A program made the translations under genes and the position numbers. Source: Bacteroidales bacterium (GTDB lineage: Bacteria; Bacteroidota; Bacteroidia; Bacteroidales; JAADGE01). Taken from it: DNA of 60,249 bases. The notes under the pieces are model-generated. The model was not told the DNA's origin and did no database searches. It saw only the letters and a program-made list of their open reading frames with translations. The stretch is taken from positions 1-60,249 of the forward strand of contig JAOZMB010000004.1 in NCBI GenBank assembly GCA_029934515.1. Reading direction: 5' to 3'. How positions within the stretch are numbered: position 1 is the stretch's first letter; each line of letters starts with the position of its first letter. Shown in pieces: positions 28,648-37,916 of this stretch.

Positions 28648-29466
28648 TCATTCTACAAGCAAACCAACTTTTAATTTAATTTTTTCTTCTAATTTGTTTA
28701 AAAACTTATCTATGCTTGGTGTTTGTTGATGTGTAAAAGCTGTTATTAAATTTGCTACTGTTGTTGATTGTTTCCGCTTTAATATTAATTTGTCAATATC
28801 TTTATTTTTGTCTAAATCGTAAATATGATAATGTGTATTTAGTTTGTTATCTAATTGTAAATCTTTGAGCTTAAAACGGTTTACCATATTAGCAAAAACA
28901 AATTCTTGCATAACCCAATAAATATTTTTGTCCCATGCTTCCATTACTTGTCCTTTCACTAACATCTGCATATAAGATAATTTTATTGTATTGTAAGTAT
29001 TCATGCCAAAAGCATAAGATTTTTTTATTACATTGGCTCCGTTTATAAAATCTTTTAAAGCATGTACTAATTTACCTGTCCCTGTGGTTGAATCGGATTG
29101 AAATTCTACGACACAAAAATCTTCAATTTCATTGCTAATTGGTTTATGCTTGATTAATACAAAATCAAAAGTTCCTACTCCTGTTAATCTTACTTCTGAA
29201 AATAATAAAATATTATCTATTGTTCCAAATGCACTTTTACAGATATTTTTAAAAACAATATTATCTTCTAAAAATCTGTGAGGACAAATTATTGGTTTGC
29301 TATCTCCATAATTAACAGAACAAACTCCCATGGGGTAATTTATTAATCTGCTTTTTTTATCACATATTTTTTCTATAAATCTACAATAATGTCTTTTTCT
29401 TGCCTTTTTTACTGTTTTATTTCGATTATTTACAGAGTAAGCAAAAATTTCATTAGGATTTTTCAT
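28648..29466 (-). CDS. NotI-family restriction endonuclease
   Basis: A 272-residue type II restriction endonuclease similar to NotI, which cuts an 8-bp GC-only site. Four cysteines (28, 35, 49, 61) in HYCRFIEKICDKKSRLI, YPMGVCSV and IICPHRF match the Cys4 iron site of NotI. The catalytic set fits the NotI D-E-x-Q form: Asp101 (GTFDFVL), Glu121 and Gln123 (VVEFQSD). It is shorter than NotI. It begins 2 nt after the methyltransferase stop, so both are one operon, methyltransferase first. The recognition site cannot be read from sequence. Confidence 0.85.
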   Translation of the reverse strand: MKNPNEIFAYSVNNRNKTVKKARKRHYCRFIEKICDKKSRLINYPMGVCSVNYGDSKPIICPHRFLEDNIVFKNICKSAFGTIDNILLFSEVRLTGVGTFDFVLIKHKPISNEIEDFCVVEFQSDSTTGTGKLVHALKDFINGANVIKKSYAFGMNTYNTIKLSYMQMLVKGQVMEAWDKNIYWVMQEFVFANMVNRFKLKDLQLDNKLNTHYHIYDLDKNKDIDKLILKRKQSTTVANLITAFTHQQTPSIDKFLNKLEEKIKLKVGLLVE

Positions 29467-29468
29467 TT

Positions 29469-31067
29469 TTATTTTTTTAAAATTACAATTTCCTCTGGTA
29501 ATGCTATATTATGTCCTGTGCTTCTTCTCATTCTAAATAATTCTTTTGAAGCTTTAGAATAGCCTAATTTTAAAGCTATTTCAATCAAAATATCACAGAC
29601 TGGAATATAAACTCCTTTTATTGTTTGGTCTCCAACTACAAGCAAATAATGAGCATTTTTTTTCATTAATGGTAAAAATTCATTTAAACATAAATACATA
29701 TCTCCAAAAAATTCTTTTACCATTCTTGGATAATCAAAGCCCCAGTTTTTATCTTTTGTTTGTTTGTATATTTCATTTGATACTTTTTGAACACTCTGAA
29801 AAACAGATACATATCTTGCAGAATTACTTTCTTTATAAATTAATTTTGTGCTACCTTTTACCATTGTTTTTTTTATTTTTTGAACGTCGTCCATATTATT
29901 TACGAAATCCAACATATACATCTCCAAGCGTGTTTGTCGTGTATATTCCAAATCATTTGGGTATGGTGGCGAAGTTATTAAGAAATCAATAGAATTAAAT
30001 TTTATATATTTTTGGGCGTTTAAACAAGTATCATTTATTAATGTCGCTTCAACATAGGTATTTTTTTTACTCTGTACTTTTTCTAAATCATTATAAATAT
30101 CTATTACTTTATTCGTAAATAAATTCCAAAATTCTTCTTTCTCTCTAAATGGATAAAAAGTTGTTCCTGGACAAAACGATACGTAAGAAGCATCAAGAGC
30201 AGAACGAGACATTGCGAGCAAAAGTAAATCTTGTATTTTTTGATTTTCAATTTTTTTTATATAACTCTTTAATAAAATAACTTCTTTTTGAAGGGCAAAA
30301 CTTAACCATTGATTAAGTTCTTTTTTGGGCATACGTTCTAAAAAATCTTTATCAATATCAAGTTTATCAAAATTATGAATATTATTTAAAAAGTTTTCAG
30401 AAACATTTATTATCTCTTTTTTTAATAGTTTTAAATCTACATTCCAAGTTGTTTTTACTTTTGAAATAAAAGTCATTAAAGGATTTGCATCAAATCCTAT
30501 TGATTTGATATTAAACATTTTTGCTGTTATATTAGTTGTTCCACTCCCTGAAAAAGGTTCTACAATTAAAGAATTTTTTGTTATTTTATATTCATTTATT
30601 TTTTCTTCAATTAATTGGTAGGGGAAATCTTCAAGATAATCATACCATTTATGACAAATTCCTTCTTTGTTATAATCACTTATTGTTTTAATTCTACTAA
30701 ATAAAGTTCTATTTTTTCCATTTAATTTATTTACATAAGAAAATTTTAAGATATTTTTTGAATAATTTTTGTGTTTATAATCATTTTTTTTTACAACTTG
30801 CTTATAGAATTCTATTCTATAAGTAGGAACGGAAAAACCTTTTTTTAAATTGCCAACAATAAATCTTTTTATTATTAGCGCATTTATCGCGTCATTTAAA
30901 ATTTTACTTTCTTTTTTATAGTTTGTTAGTTTAACAATATCTTTTAAATAAGATTTCTTATTATTATGAATATCTAAAAATAATTTTTGCAATACCTGAG
31001 ATTGTAAAAAAGGTAATCTGTTTGGACTTATTAGTTCTTGGGTTTTTATTCTATCTCTCATTTGCAT
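29469..31067 (-). CDS. DNA methyltransferase of the NotI-like system
   Basis: A 532-residue SAM-dependent DNA methyltransferase. The SAM-binding motif VEPFSGSGTTN is at about residues 168-178. The catalytic motif TSPPYPNDLEYTRQTRLE is at about 365-382, giving the order I then IV with roughly 190 residues between them. The SPPY form favours N4-cytosine, but N6-adenine cannot be excluded. The N-terminal 100 residues look like a winged-helix or target-recognition region. It protects host DNA from the adjacent NotI-like nuclease. A minus-strand TACATTTG lies at 31131-31138, about 65 nt upstream. Confidence 0.88.
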   Translation of the reverse strand: MQMRDRIKTQELISPNRLPFLQSQVLQKLFLDIHNNKKSYLKDIVKLTNYKKESKILNDAINALIIKRFIVGNLKKGFSVPTYRIEFYKQVVKKNDYKHKNYSKNILKFSYVNKLNGKNRTLFSRIKTISDYNKEGICHKWYDYLEDFPYQLIEEKINEYKITKNSLIVEPFSGSGTTNITAKMFNIKSIGFDANPLMTFISKVKTTWNVDLKLLKKEIINVSENFLNNIHNFDKLDIDKDFLERMPKKELNQWLSFALQKEVILLKSYIKKIENQKIQDLLLLAMSRSALDASYVSFCPGTTFYPFREKEEFWNLFTNKVIDIYNDLEKVQSKKNTYVEATLINDTCLNAQKYIKFNSIDFLITSPPYPNDLEYTRQTRLEMYMLDFVNNMDDVQKIKKTMVKGSTKLIYKESNSARYVSVFQSVQKVSNEIYKQTKDKNWGFDYPRMVKEFFGDMYLCLNEFLPLMKKNAHYLLVVGDQTIKGVYIPVCDILIEIALKLGYSKASKELFRMRRSTGHNIALPEEIVILKK

Positions 31068-31204
31068 TTTATTAAATTTTTATTATTTTTTATATAAAGA
31101 AATTTGTATTCTTGTAAATATAATTTTGTGCAAATGTAATTAAATTTTTTTTCAAAAGAAATATTTTTATAATTATCTATTTTATCAATAAAAAAACAAA
31201 TCTA

Positions 31205-32140
31205 ATGATAGAATATAATATTGTTGATATACTTATAAGCTGTGTACTTTCATTAATAATGTTTAGTATTGGCTTATCACTATCTATTAAAAATTTTAAA
31301 AAAATATTGATTTTTCCAAAATCAGTAATATCTGGACTAACAGCTCAAATGATTGCTTTACCAATCATTGCATTTATATTTTGTGTGTGTTCAGACCTGA
31401 AACCAGAATTTAAAGTAGGTTTGATAATTCTTTCTGTTTGTCCAGGTGGAACGACTTCAAATTTTATTACTTATTTATTAAATGGTAATACAGAATTATC
31501 TGTTTCTATGACAACCATTAATAGTTTCTTGACTCTTTTTTCAATACCTTTTTTTGTCAATATTTCATTAATATTCTTCATAGGCGAAGGAACAGATTTT
31601 AATCTGCCTTATCTGGAAACTTTTTTACAAATATTCTTTATTACAATTATTCCTACAACAATCGGAATTATCATAAATATCAAATTACCAAAATTAGCAA
31701 ATAAATTAAACTCACAAATTAATATAAAGCTATTTATATTTAAAAAAATGAAATTTAATTTTATTAAATTATTTACTATTATTTTACTTGGTATTGTGTT
31801 TACAATTAAACTCTTTGCAAGTGAAAGTTCTGGTGGTGCTGGTTTGACTAAAAATAATTTTATTCAATTATTACCAATCGGATTATTGTTCAATATTACT
31901 GGTCTATTTTTTGGATATTTTTTATCTTTGTTACTAAAATTAAAAGACCAAACACCAATGACAATAGGAATCGAAGTCGGTTTGCAAAATACAACACTTG
32001 CATTTTTGATTGCAGGAACATTATTAAAAAACACAGAAATGCAAAAGCCAGCATTGGTTTATGCTTTTTTTTCTTTTTTGGTTGCAATTTTATTTGGATT
32101 ATTTACAAAATATTTAAAATCAAAAAAATATGTATTGTAA
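31205..32140 (+). CDS. Bile acid:sodium symporter (BASS) family transporter
   Basis: A 311-residue inner-membrane protein with about 9-10 hydrophobic segments. The family signature SVCPGGTTSNFITYLLNGN lies at about residues 79-97, and EVGLQNTTLAFLIAGTLL at about 257-274 is the second crossing region. BASS proteins move organic anions with sodium, and the substrate here is unknown. It diverges from the restriction-modification operon and precedes valS by about 100 nt on the same strand. Confidence 0.9.
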   Translation: MIEYNIVDILISCVLSLIMFSIGLSLSIKNFKKILIFPKSVISGLTAQMIALPIIAFIFCVCSDLKPEFKVGLIILSVCPGGTTSNFITYLLNGNTELSVSMTTINSFLTLFSIPFFVNISLIFFIGEGTDFNLPYLETFLQIFFITIIPTTIGIIINIKLPKLANKLNSQINIKLFIFKKMKFNFIKLFTIILLGIVFTIKLFASESSGGAGLTKNNFIQLLPIGLLFNITGLFFGYFLSLLLKLKDQTPMTIGIEVGLQNTTLAFLIAGTLLKNTEMQKPALVYAFFSFLVAILFGLFTKYLKSKKYVL

Positions 32141-32242
32141 ATACTTTGACAAAGTCAATTTTAATTACTTATTTTGTGAAATTTTTATTTCCAATTTTAT
32201 TAAAAAATTTAGGTTTTTAATCTTTAATTAGTATAAATATTT

Positions 32243-34879
32243 ATGAAAAATACATCATCAAAATACAATCCAGCAATAACAGAAGATAAATGGTATAAAT
32301 ACTGGCTTGATAATAAGCTGTTTAAATCTGTTCCCGATGATAGAGAACCATATACAATAGTTATTCCGCCTCCCAATGTAACTGGAGTTCTGCATATGGG
32401 ACATATTATGAACAATACAATTCAGGATATTTTGATTCGCAGAGCAAAAATGCAGGGAAAAAATACATGTTGGGTACCAGGAACAGACCATGCTTCTATC
32501 GCCACAGAAGCAAAAGTTGTGAAAAAACTTAAAGATGAAGGAATTGATAAGAAGTCTATTTCGAGAGAAAAATTTATTGAACATGCCCGTGAATGGACAC
32601 ATAAATACGGCGGAATTATTCTGGAACAACTAAAAAAAATAGGTGCTTCATGCGACTGGGATAGAACTAAATTTACACTCGACAAAGATTTATATGAAAG
32701 TGTTATTAAGGTATTTGTTGATTTACATAAAAAAGGATTTATATATAGAGGTGTAAGAATGATTAATTGGGATCCCTCCGCAAAAACAGCATTATCTACG
32801 GAAGAGGTTGATTATAAGGACGAAATGTCGAAATTATATTATGTTCGTTATAAAGTTCAAGATACAAAAGAATATATTACAATTGCAACAACACGTCCAG
32901 AAACGATATTGGGAGATACAGCTGTTTGTGTACATCCAGACGATGATAGATATAAACATCTACACGGCAAAAAAGTTATTATACCACTTGTAAAAAGAAA
33001 AGTTCCTATAATAATTGATGATTATATAGACCCAGAATTTGGAACAGGTGCTTTAAAAGTAACTCCAGCACATGACGAAAATGATTATATACTTGGACAA
33101 AAACATAATCTTGAAGTTATTGATATTTTTAACGATGATGGTACAATCAGCAAAGCGGCAGGTCTTTATTTTGGAAAGGACAGGTTTGAGCTTAGAAAAT
33201 TAATTGTCGAAGAATTAAAGAAAACCAATATTCTTGTAAAAACAGAAATACATCAGAATCGAGTAGGTTATTCTCAAAGGACGGGTGTGCCTATCGAACC
33301 ACGATTATCTATGCAATGGTTTTTAAAGATGAAGGAGCTTGTGAAACCAGCAATAGAAAATGTTAAGAATAATAATATTAAATTTACACCAGAACGTTTT
33401 AAAAATACATATTTTCGATGGATGGAGAATATTCGTGATTGGAATATTTCCCGACAATTATGGTGGGGGCATCGTATTCCAGCTTATTATCTTCCTAATA
33501 GTAATGATTTTGTTGTTGCCGAAACAAAAGAAGAAGCACTGCAAAAAGCAATAATAAAAACAGGAAATAATAATTTGGATATTAATGAACTACGACAAGA
33601 CGATGATGTTTTGGATACTTGGTTTTCATCATGGTTGTGGCCTATGTCTGTTTTCGATGGAATAAGAAATCCTGAAAATGAAGATATAAAATATTATTAT
33701 CCTACCGATGTGTTGGCAACAGGACACGATATTATATTTTTTTGGGTTGCAAGAATGATTATTGCTGGATACGAATACAGAAACGAACAACCTTTTAAAG
33801 ACGTGTATTTTACAGGTATGGTGCGAGATAATACAGGCAAAAAAATGTCTAAATCGTTTGGAAATTCGCCAGAACCTTTGGTACTTATAAAAAAATACGG
33901 TGCTGATGCAGTTCGTGTAGGAATGATGTTGTGTTCGCCAGCAGGAGGTGATTTGTTATACAATGACAACCTACCAGAACAGGGCAGAAATTTTAGTAAT
34001 AAAATATGGAACGCTTTTAGACTTGTTAATAATTGGAATATTGACCGTGATATAGAACAACCAGAACATTCAAAAGTAGCAGTAATGTGGTTCGAACAAA
34101 AAATTAATGAACAAATTAAAATTATTGATAAACAATTTGAAAAATTTCGTCTATCGGAAGCTTTGATGAGTGTTTATCGTCTTTTTAAGGAAGACTTCTC
34201 TTCTTGGTTCTTGGAAACAGTGAAACCAGATTATCAAAAACCTATTGATATTATAACATACAAATCAATTGTTGATATTTTTGAAAAACTGCTGAAACTA
34301 TTACACCCTTTTATGCCTTTTATTACAGAAGAAATTTGGCATGAAATTGCAGAACGAAAAACAGGAGCAAGTATTATGAAAACAGATATGCCAAAATCAG
34401 AAAGTTTTGATACAGAACTACTTGATAAATTCGAACAAACAAAAGAAATTGTTACACAAATAAGAAATATCAGAAAAGAAAAAAACTTATCTTATAAAAT
34501 AAAACCAGAAATATTTGTTAAAGATGACAATAAACTCTACGACAATAAATTTGAAAGTGTAATAAGAAAACTCGGAGGTACAACGGAAGTAAAACAAATT
34601 TCGGAAAAATTGAAAGGTGCAGGTCATTTTATTGTAAAAAGTATTGAATATTTTATTCCGCTCGGAAAATTAATTGATAAAGATGTAGAAATTGAAAAAT
34701 TGAAAAAAGAACTTAAATACGCACAAGGCTTCTTGAACAATGTGATGAGAAAACTTAATAATAAAAGATTTGTAAATAATGCACCAGCAAAAGTTGTAGA
34801 AAAAGAAAATATTAAAAAAGATGATACAGAAGCAAAAATAAAAGCAATCGAAGAACAAATAAAGAATTTTAGTTGTTAG
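32243..34879 (+). CDS. valS: Valyl-tRNA synthetase
   Basis: A class I aminoacyl-tRNA synthetase that charges tRNA-Val, 878 residues, the usual length. HMGH (the HIGH motif) starts at residue 51 and KMSKS at about 533. The editing domain with TTRPETILGDTAV and the C-terminal coiled-coil arm (about 815-875) are present. PPPNVTGVLHMGH is the family start block. It is followed by a short AT-rich gap and the PD-(D/E)XK paralogue cluster. Confidence 0.98.
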   Translation: MKNTSSKYNPAITEDKWYKYWLDNKLFKSVPDDREPYTIVIPPPNVTGVLHMGHIMNNTIQDILIRRAKMQGKNTCWVPGTDHASIATEAKVVKKLKDEGIDKKSISREKFIEHAREWTHKYGGIILEQLKKIGASCDWDRTKFTLDKDLYESVIKVFVDLHKKGFIYRGVRMINWDPSAKTALSTEEVDYKDEMSKLYYVRYKVQDTKEYITIATTRPETILGDTAVCVHPDDDRYKHLHGKKVIIPLVKRKVPIIIDDYIDPEFGTGALKVTPAHDENDYILGQKHNLEVIDIFNDDGTISKAAGLYFGKDRFELRKLIVEELKKTNILVKTEIHQNRVGYSQRTGVPIEPRLSMQWFLKMKELVKPAIENVKNNNIKFTPERFKNTYFRWMENIRDWNISRQLWWGHRIPAYYLPNSNDFVVAETKEEALQKAIIKTGNNNLDINELRQDDDVLDTWFSSWLWPMSVFDGIRNPENEDIKYYYPTDVLATGHDIIFFWVARMIIAGYEYRNEQPFKDVYFTGMVRDNTGKKMSKSFGNSPEPLVLIKKYGADAVRVGMMLCSPAGGDLLYNDNLPEQGRNFSNKIWNAFRLVNNWNIDRDIEQPEHSKVAVMWFEQKINEQIKIIDKQFEKFRLSEALMSVYRLFKEDFSSWFLETVKPDYQKPIDIITYKSIVDIFEKLLKLLHPFMPFITEEIWHEIAERKTGASIMKTDMPKSESFDTELLDKFEQTKEIVTQIRNIRKEKNLSYKIKPEIFVKDDNKLYDNKFESVIRKLGGTTEVKQISEKLKGAGHFIVKSIEYFIPLGKLIDKDVEIEKLKKELKYAQGFLNNVMRKLNNKRFVNNAPAKVVEKENIKKDDTEAKIKAIEEQIKNFSC

Positions 34880-34937
34880 TTTTTAATTTTTAGTTTTTTA
34901 ATTTTGGTAATAAAATAATTTTTAATATTAAAGTTTG

Positions 34938-34945
34938 TATATTTG
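34938..34945 (+). promoter_or_regulatory. -7 element upstream of the first paralogue
   Basis: TATATTTG matches TAnnTTTG and lies 14 nt before the ATG at 34960, which would give a very short leader. No convincing -33 element is visible at the right distance. Confidence 0.4.
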
Positions 34946-34959
34946 TAAACAAAAATCTT

Positions 34960-35721
34960 ATGAAAAATAATATAATTTTTGATAATGCGGCAATAGATAG
35001 ATTAATGAAAATTGCTAATATCAAACAAGAAAAATATGATGAATGGCTAATAAATGAAACAAATCTATCGAAAGAAAAAGAAAAAATATTGTCTTTTGGA
35101 AGAGTAACTTTGTCCAGTTTAAAAAAAGTGGTAAATATTGAACTTCGATACAATAAAATTAAATTTGATAATTGGTTTAATTATAAATACAAATTAGAAG
35201 AGGAGGAGAATATTTTTTTGGAAAATTTAATAGAAAAAAATCGTTTATATCTAACTCTTTATAACGAACAAACTTTGACTATAAAATTTATAGGATTAGT
35301 TTTAAATAAAGTGAACTTTATAAAAAAAGATATAAAAGATTGGTACGGATATAAAATAAAATGTAAATTAAATAACTATATCTTGAACGGCGAACCAGAC
35401 TTCACTGTTGCTACAGGAATAGAAGAACCTGAGACTCCTTATTTTTTCCTTCAAGAATACAAACGCTCTGTAAATCCCACTGGCAATCCAGAGTTCCAAG
35501 TTCTTGCTGCTATGCTCACCGCAATGACTTTAAACAAAACAAATAAAATAATAGGTGGATACATAATCGGAAGATATTGGAACTTTATTATTCTCGAAAA
35601 ATTAGAAAACGAGAAATACGAATACTTTGTTTCTGATGGATTTGATTGTTTGAAATTTGACGATTTAAAACAAATTTATATAAATTTGCAGGCAGTGAAA
35701 TTTTTATATTGTAAATTATAA
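34960..35721 (+). CDS. PD-(D/E)XK-type family protein, paralogue 1
   Basis: A 253-residue protein of a family often found in several copies in Bacteroidota and of unknown function. The C-terminal half has the nuclease-like pattern PDF (Asp147) ... QEYK (Glu166, Lys168) within NGEPDFTVATGIEEPETP and FFLQEYKR, then EFQVLAAML and GGYIIGRYWNF. The N-terminus has a short helical repeat (DRLMKIANIKQEKYDEWL) also found in paralogues 2 and 3. The first 120 nt and last 170 nt are almost identical among copies, the middle is not. Nuclease activity is inferred. Confidence 0.7.
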   Translation: MKNNIIFDNAAIDRLMKIANIKQEKYDEWLINETNLSKEKEKILSFGRVTLSSLKKVVNIELRYNKIKFDNWFNYKYKLEEEENIFLENLIEKNRLYLTLYNEQTLTIKFIGLVLNKVNFIKKDIKDWYGYKIKCKLNNYILNGEPDFTVATGIEEPETPYFFLQEYKRSVNPTGNPEFQVLAAMLTAMTLNKTNKIIGGYIIGRYWNFIILEKLENEKYEYFVSDGFDCLKFDDLKQIYINLQAVKFLYCKL

Positions 35722-35793
35722 ACTTAAAATAAAAATATTATGAAAAAAACACTCAAAATTTGATGTGTTTGCTCTAAAAATTTAATTAAAAAA

Positions 35794-35825
35794 TTGTTTT
35801 TGTGAAAATAAAATTACTACATTTG
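35794..35825 (+). promoter_or_regulatory. Promoter of the vapBC remnant
   Basis: TTG at 35794-35796 and TACATTTG at 35818-35825, 21 bp apart, fit the Bacteroidota consensus and lie 39 nt before the antitoxin ATG. Confidence 0.55.
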
Positions 35826-35863
35826 TTTTTTTATTTCAATAACTATTTTTATTCGACTTAATA

Positions 35864-36115
35864 ATGGAAACAATAACAGAAAAAAAAGCAGGAATAATAA
35901 ACAAATTAGATTTATTGACAGAAGAAAAATTAAATAATGTAGAAATGTTTATTCAATTCCTTATTTACGAAAAACCGTTAGGAGAAAAACTAATTCATAG
36001 AAAAAAAAATAAAAAAAATGACAATGATTTTTTTGAAATATGTGGAATATGGCAAGATAGAAATATAGATGTAAATAGCTTACGAAAAAAAGCATGGAGG
36101 AATATCGAATGGTAA
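35864..36115 (+). CDS. Antitoxin of a VapBC-type module
   Basis: An 83-residue antitoxin-like protein. The N-terminal helical segment (IINKLDLLTEEKLNNVEMFIQFL) and the C-terminal tail (FFEICGIWQDRNIDVNSLRKKAW) match small antitoxins paired with PIN toxins in Bacteroidota. The stop codon overlaps the toxin start as ATGGTAA (36109-36115), a classic module arrangement. It has its own promoter-like element. The toxin partner is truncated, so this gene may survive as an orphan. Confidence 0.75.
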   Translation: METITEKKAGIINKLDLLTEEKLNNVEMFIQFLIYEKPLGEKLIHRKKNKKNDNDFFEICGIWQDRNIDVNSLRKKAWRNIEW

Positions 36116-36294
36116 TTTTAGATACAAATATTGTTATCGAGTTGTTTAAAAACAACCAAAATATCAAACAAAAAATTAAAGATATCGGAACTAAAAATCT
36201 TGCAATTTCAGTTGGTGAATTTTATTACGGTGCTTTAAATAAACGTGAAATGAAACTTATTAAGAAGCATTGCAATTATTACTATGTACTTTAA
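36109..36294 (+). pseudogene. VapC PIN-domain toxin, truncated
   Basis: The start MVILDTNIVIELFKNN carries the first catalytic Asp (residue 5) of PIN-domain RNases, and ISVGEFYYGALNKREMK follows. The frame stops after 61 residues, about half of a normal VapC of about 130 residues, so the later acidic residues are lost. The stop falls exactly where a 78-bp direct repeat begins (36294), which is the 3' end of a paralogue gene plus spacer. The toxin was therefore cut by recombination or insertion of the paralogue and is probably dead. Confidence 0.8.
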
Positions 36295-36371
36295 TAAATT
36301 TGCAAGCAGTGAAATTTTTATATTGTAAATTATAACCTTAAAACAAAAATATTATGAAAAATAATATAATT
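36294..36371 (+). repeat. 78-bp direct repeat, copy 1
   Basis: Identical to 37074-37151, exactly 780 bp away. It consists of the last 12 or so codons of a paralogue gene (encoding NLQAVKFLYCKL), the spacer TAACCTTAAAACAAAAATATT and the first six codons of the next paralogue; the spacer runs 36334-36353 approximately. A less exact third copy lies at the end of paralogue 1 near 35675-35745. Here it has no gene body upstream, so it marks a recombination junction. Confidence 0.9.
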
Positions 36372-37115
36372 TTTGATAATATGGCAATAGAAAGACTAAT
36401 AAAAATTGCTAATATCAAACAAGAAAAATATGAAGAATGGCTAATAAATGAAAATTATTTATCGCAAGCAAAAGAAAAAAAATTAAATTTCCGTGCAGCA
36501 ACAATAGAAAAATTAATAGAAATTGTAAACATAGAGCAGATAGTCGAAGAAGATAAATTCAACGAATGGTTTTCATATAAATACGAACTTAAAGAAGAAG
36601 AAAATCTTTTTTTAAAAGAACTTATAAAAGATAATATAATTTATTTATCTTCTTTTAACGAAAGAACTTTAACAGCAAAATTTATAGTGCCTATTTTAAA
36701 TAAGATAAAATTTAGAAATAAAAGAGTAAAAGATTGGTATGAATATTCAATAAGTTGCAGATTAAATGACTATATATTGAATGGATTTCCAGATTTCTTT
36801 GTTGCTTCTGGAATAGACGAACCAAAGGAGCCTTATTTCTTCTTACAGGAATACAAAAGAGAAATTAAATCATCTGGACATCCAAAATATCAGGTCATTG
36901 CTGCCATGCTTGCCGCCATGACTTTAAACAAAACAAATACAATAATAGGTGGATACATAATTGGCAGATATTGGAACTTTATTATTCTTGATAAATTAGA
37001 AAACGAGAAATACGAATATTTTATTTCTGATGGATTTGATTGTTTGAAATTTGACGATTTAAAACAAATTTATATAAATTTGCAAGCAGTGAAATTTTTA
37101 TATTGTAAATTATAA
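36354..37115 (+). CDS. PD-(D/E)XK-type family protein, paralogue 2
   Basis: A 253-residue paralogue with the same layout: an N-terminal helical unit (ERLIKIANIKQEKYEEWL), a variable middle, then FPDFFVASGIDEPKEPYFF and QEYKRE with the PD and ExK residues kept. The residue before PDF is Phe in place of Glu. The last 60 residues are nearly the same as in paralogue 1. The stretch upstream of its ATG is the repeat junction, so it may lack its own promoter and depend on read-through from the vapBC promoter. Confidence 0.7.
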   Translation: MKNNIIFDNMAIERLIKIANIKQEKYEEWLINENYLSQAKEKKLNFRAATIEKLIEIVNIEQIVEEDKFNEWFSYKYELKEEENLFLKELIKDNIIYLSSFNERTLTAKFIVPILNKIKFRNKRVKDWYEYSISCRLNDYILNGFPDFFVASGIDEPKEPYFFLQEYKREIKSSGHPKYQVIAAMLAAMTLNKTNTIIGGYIIGRYWNFIILDKLENEKYEYFISDGFDCLKFDDLKQIYINLQAVKFLYCKL

Positions 37116-37151
37116 CCTTAAAACAAAAATATTATGAAAAATAATATAATT
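37074..37151 (+). repeat. 78-bp direct repeat, copy 2
   Basis: Identical to 36294-36371. It spans the end of paralogue 2, the 18-nt spacer, and the first codons of paralogue 3. This is its natural context, whereas copy 1 lacks the gene body before it. Confidence 0.9.
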
Positions 37152-37901
37152 CTTGATGATGCAGCAATGGAAAGATTAATAAAAATTGCTAATATCAAAC
37201 AAGAAAAATATGATGAATGGCTAATAAATGAAAAAAATCTATCGAAAGAAAAAGAAAAAAATTTGTCTTTTGGAAACTCAACAATAGAAAAATTAATGGA
37301 AATTGTTGATATAGAGCGGGTTTCAAATAAAAATAAGTTTAATAAATGGTTTGATTACAAATACAAATTATCAGAAAATGAGAATAACTTTTTGGAGAAC
37401 CTAATTGAAGAGAACGAACTATTTTTGACATTTTACAACGAGCAAAATTTAACAACAAAATTTATAGCTCCTATTTTGAACAAAATAAAATTCCAGAATA
37501 AGTACATAAAAGATTGGTACGGATACAAAATAAAATGCAAATTGAACGGTTATTTTTTAAGCGGAGAACCAGATTTTTCTATTGCAACTGGAATTTCTGT
37601 TCCTAAAACACCTTACTTTTTCTTGCAGGAATACAAACGTTCTATAAATCCGAAAGGAAATCCAGAGTTCCAAGTTCTTGCAGCTATGCTTACAGCCACA
37701 ACATTGAATAATACAAACGAAATAAAAGGCGGTTATATTATCGGAGAACTTTGGAAGTTTATTGTCCTCAAAAAATTAGAAAACGAGAAATACGAATATT
37801 TTGTTTCTGATGGATTTGATTGTTTGAAACTTAACGATTTAAAACAAATTTACATAAATTTGCAAGCAGTGAAATTTTTATATTGTAAAGTAGAATATTA
37901 A
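37134..37901 (+). CDS. PD-(D/E)XK-type family protein, paralogue 3
   Basis: A 255-residue paralogue, 18 nt after paralogue 2. It keeps the helical N-terminus (ERLIKIANIKQEKYDEWL), the GEPDFSIATGISVPKTPYF and QEYKRS motifs and the C-terminal block FVSDGFDCLKLNDLKQIYIN. Its N-terminal 45 residues are closest to paralogue 1. The C-terminus ends KVEY in place of KL because of small changes at the stop. It is followed 15 nt later by kdsC, so the two may be cotranscribed. Confidence 0.7.
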   Translation: MKNNIILDDAAMERLIKIANIKQEKYDEWLINEKNLSKEKEKNLSFGNSTIEKLMEIVDIERVSNKNKFNKWFDYKYKLSENENNFLENLIEENELFLTFYNEQNLTTKFIAPILNKIKFQNKYIKDWYGYKIKCKLNGYFLSGEPDFSIATGISVPKTPYFFLQEYKRSINPKGNPEFQVLAAMLTATTLNNTNEIKGGYIIGELWKFIVLKKLENEKYEYFVSDGFDCLKLNDLKQIYINLQAVKFLYCKVEY

Positions 37902-37916
37902 AATAATAATAATATA

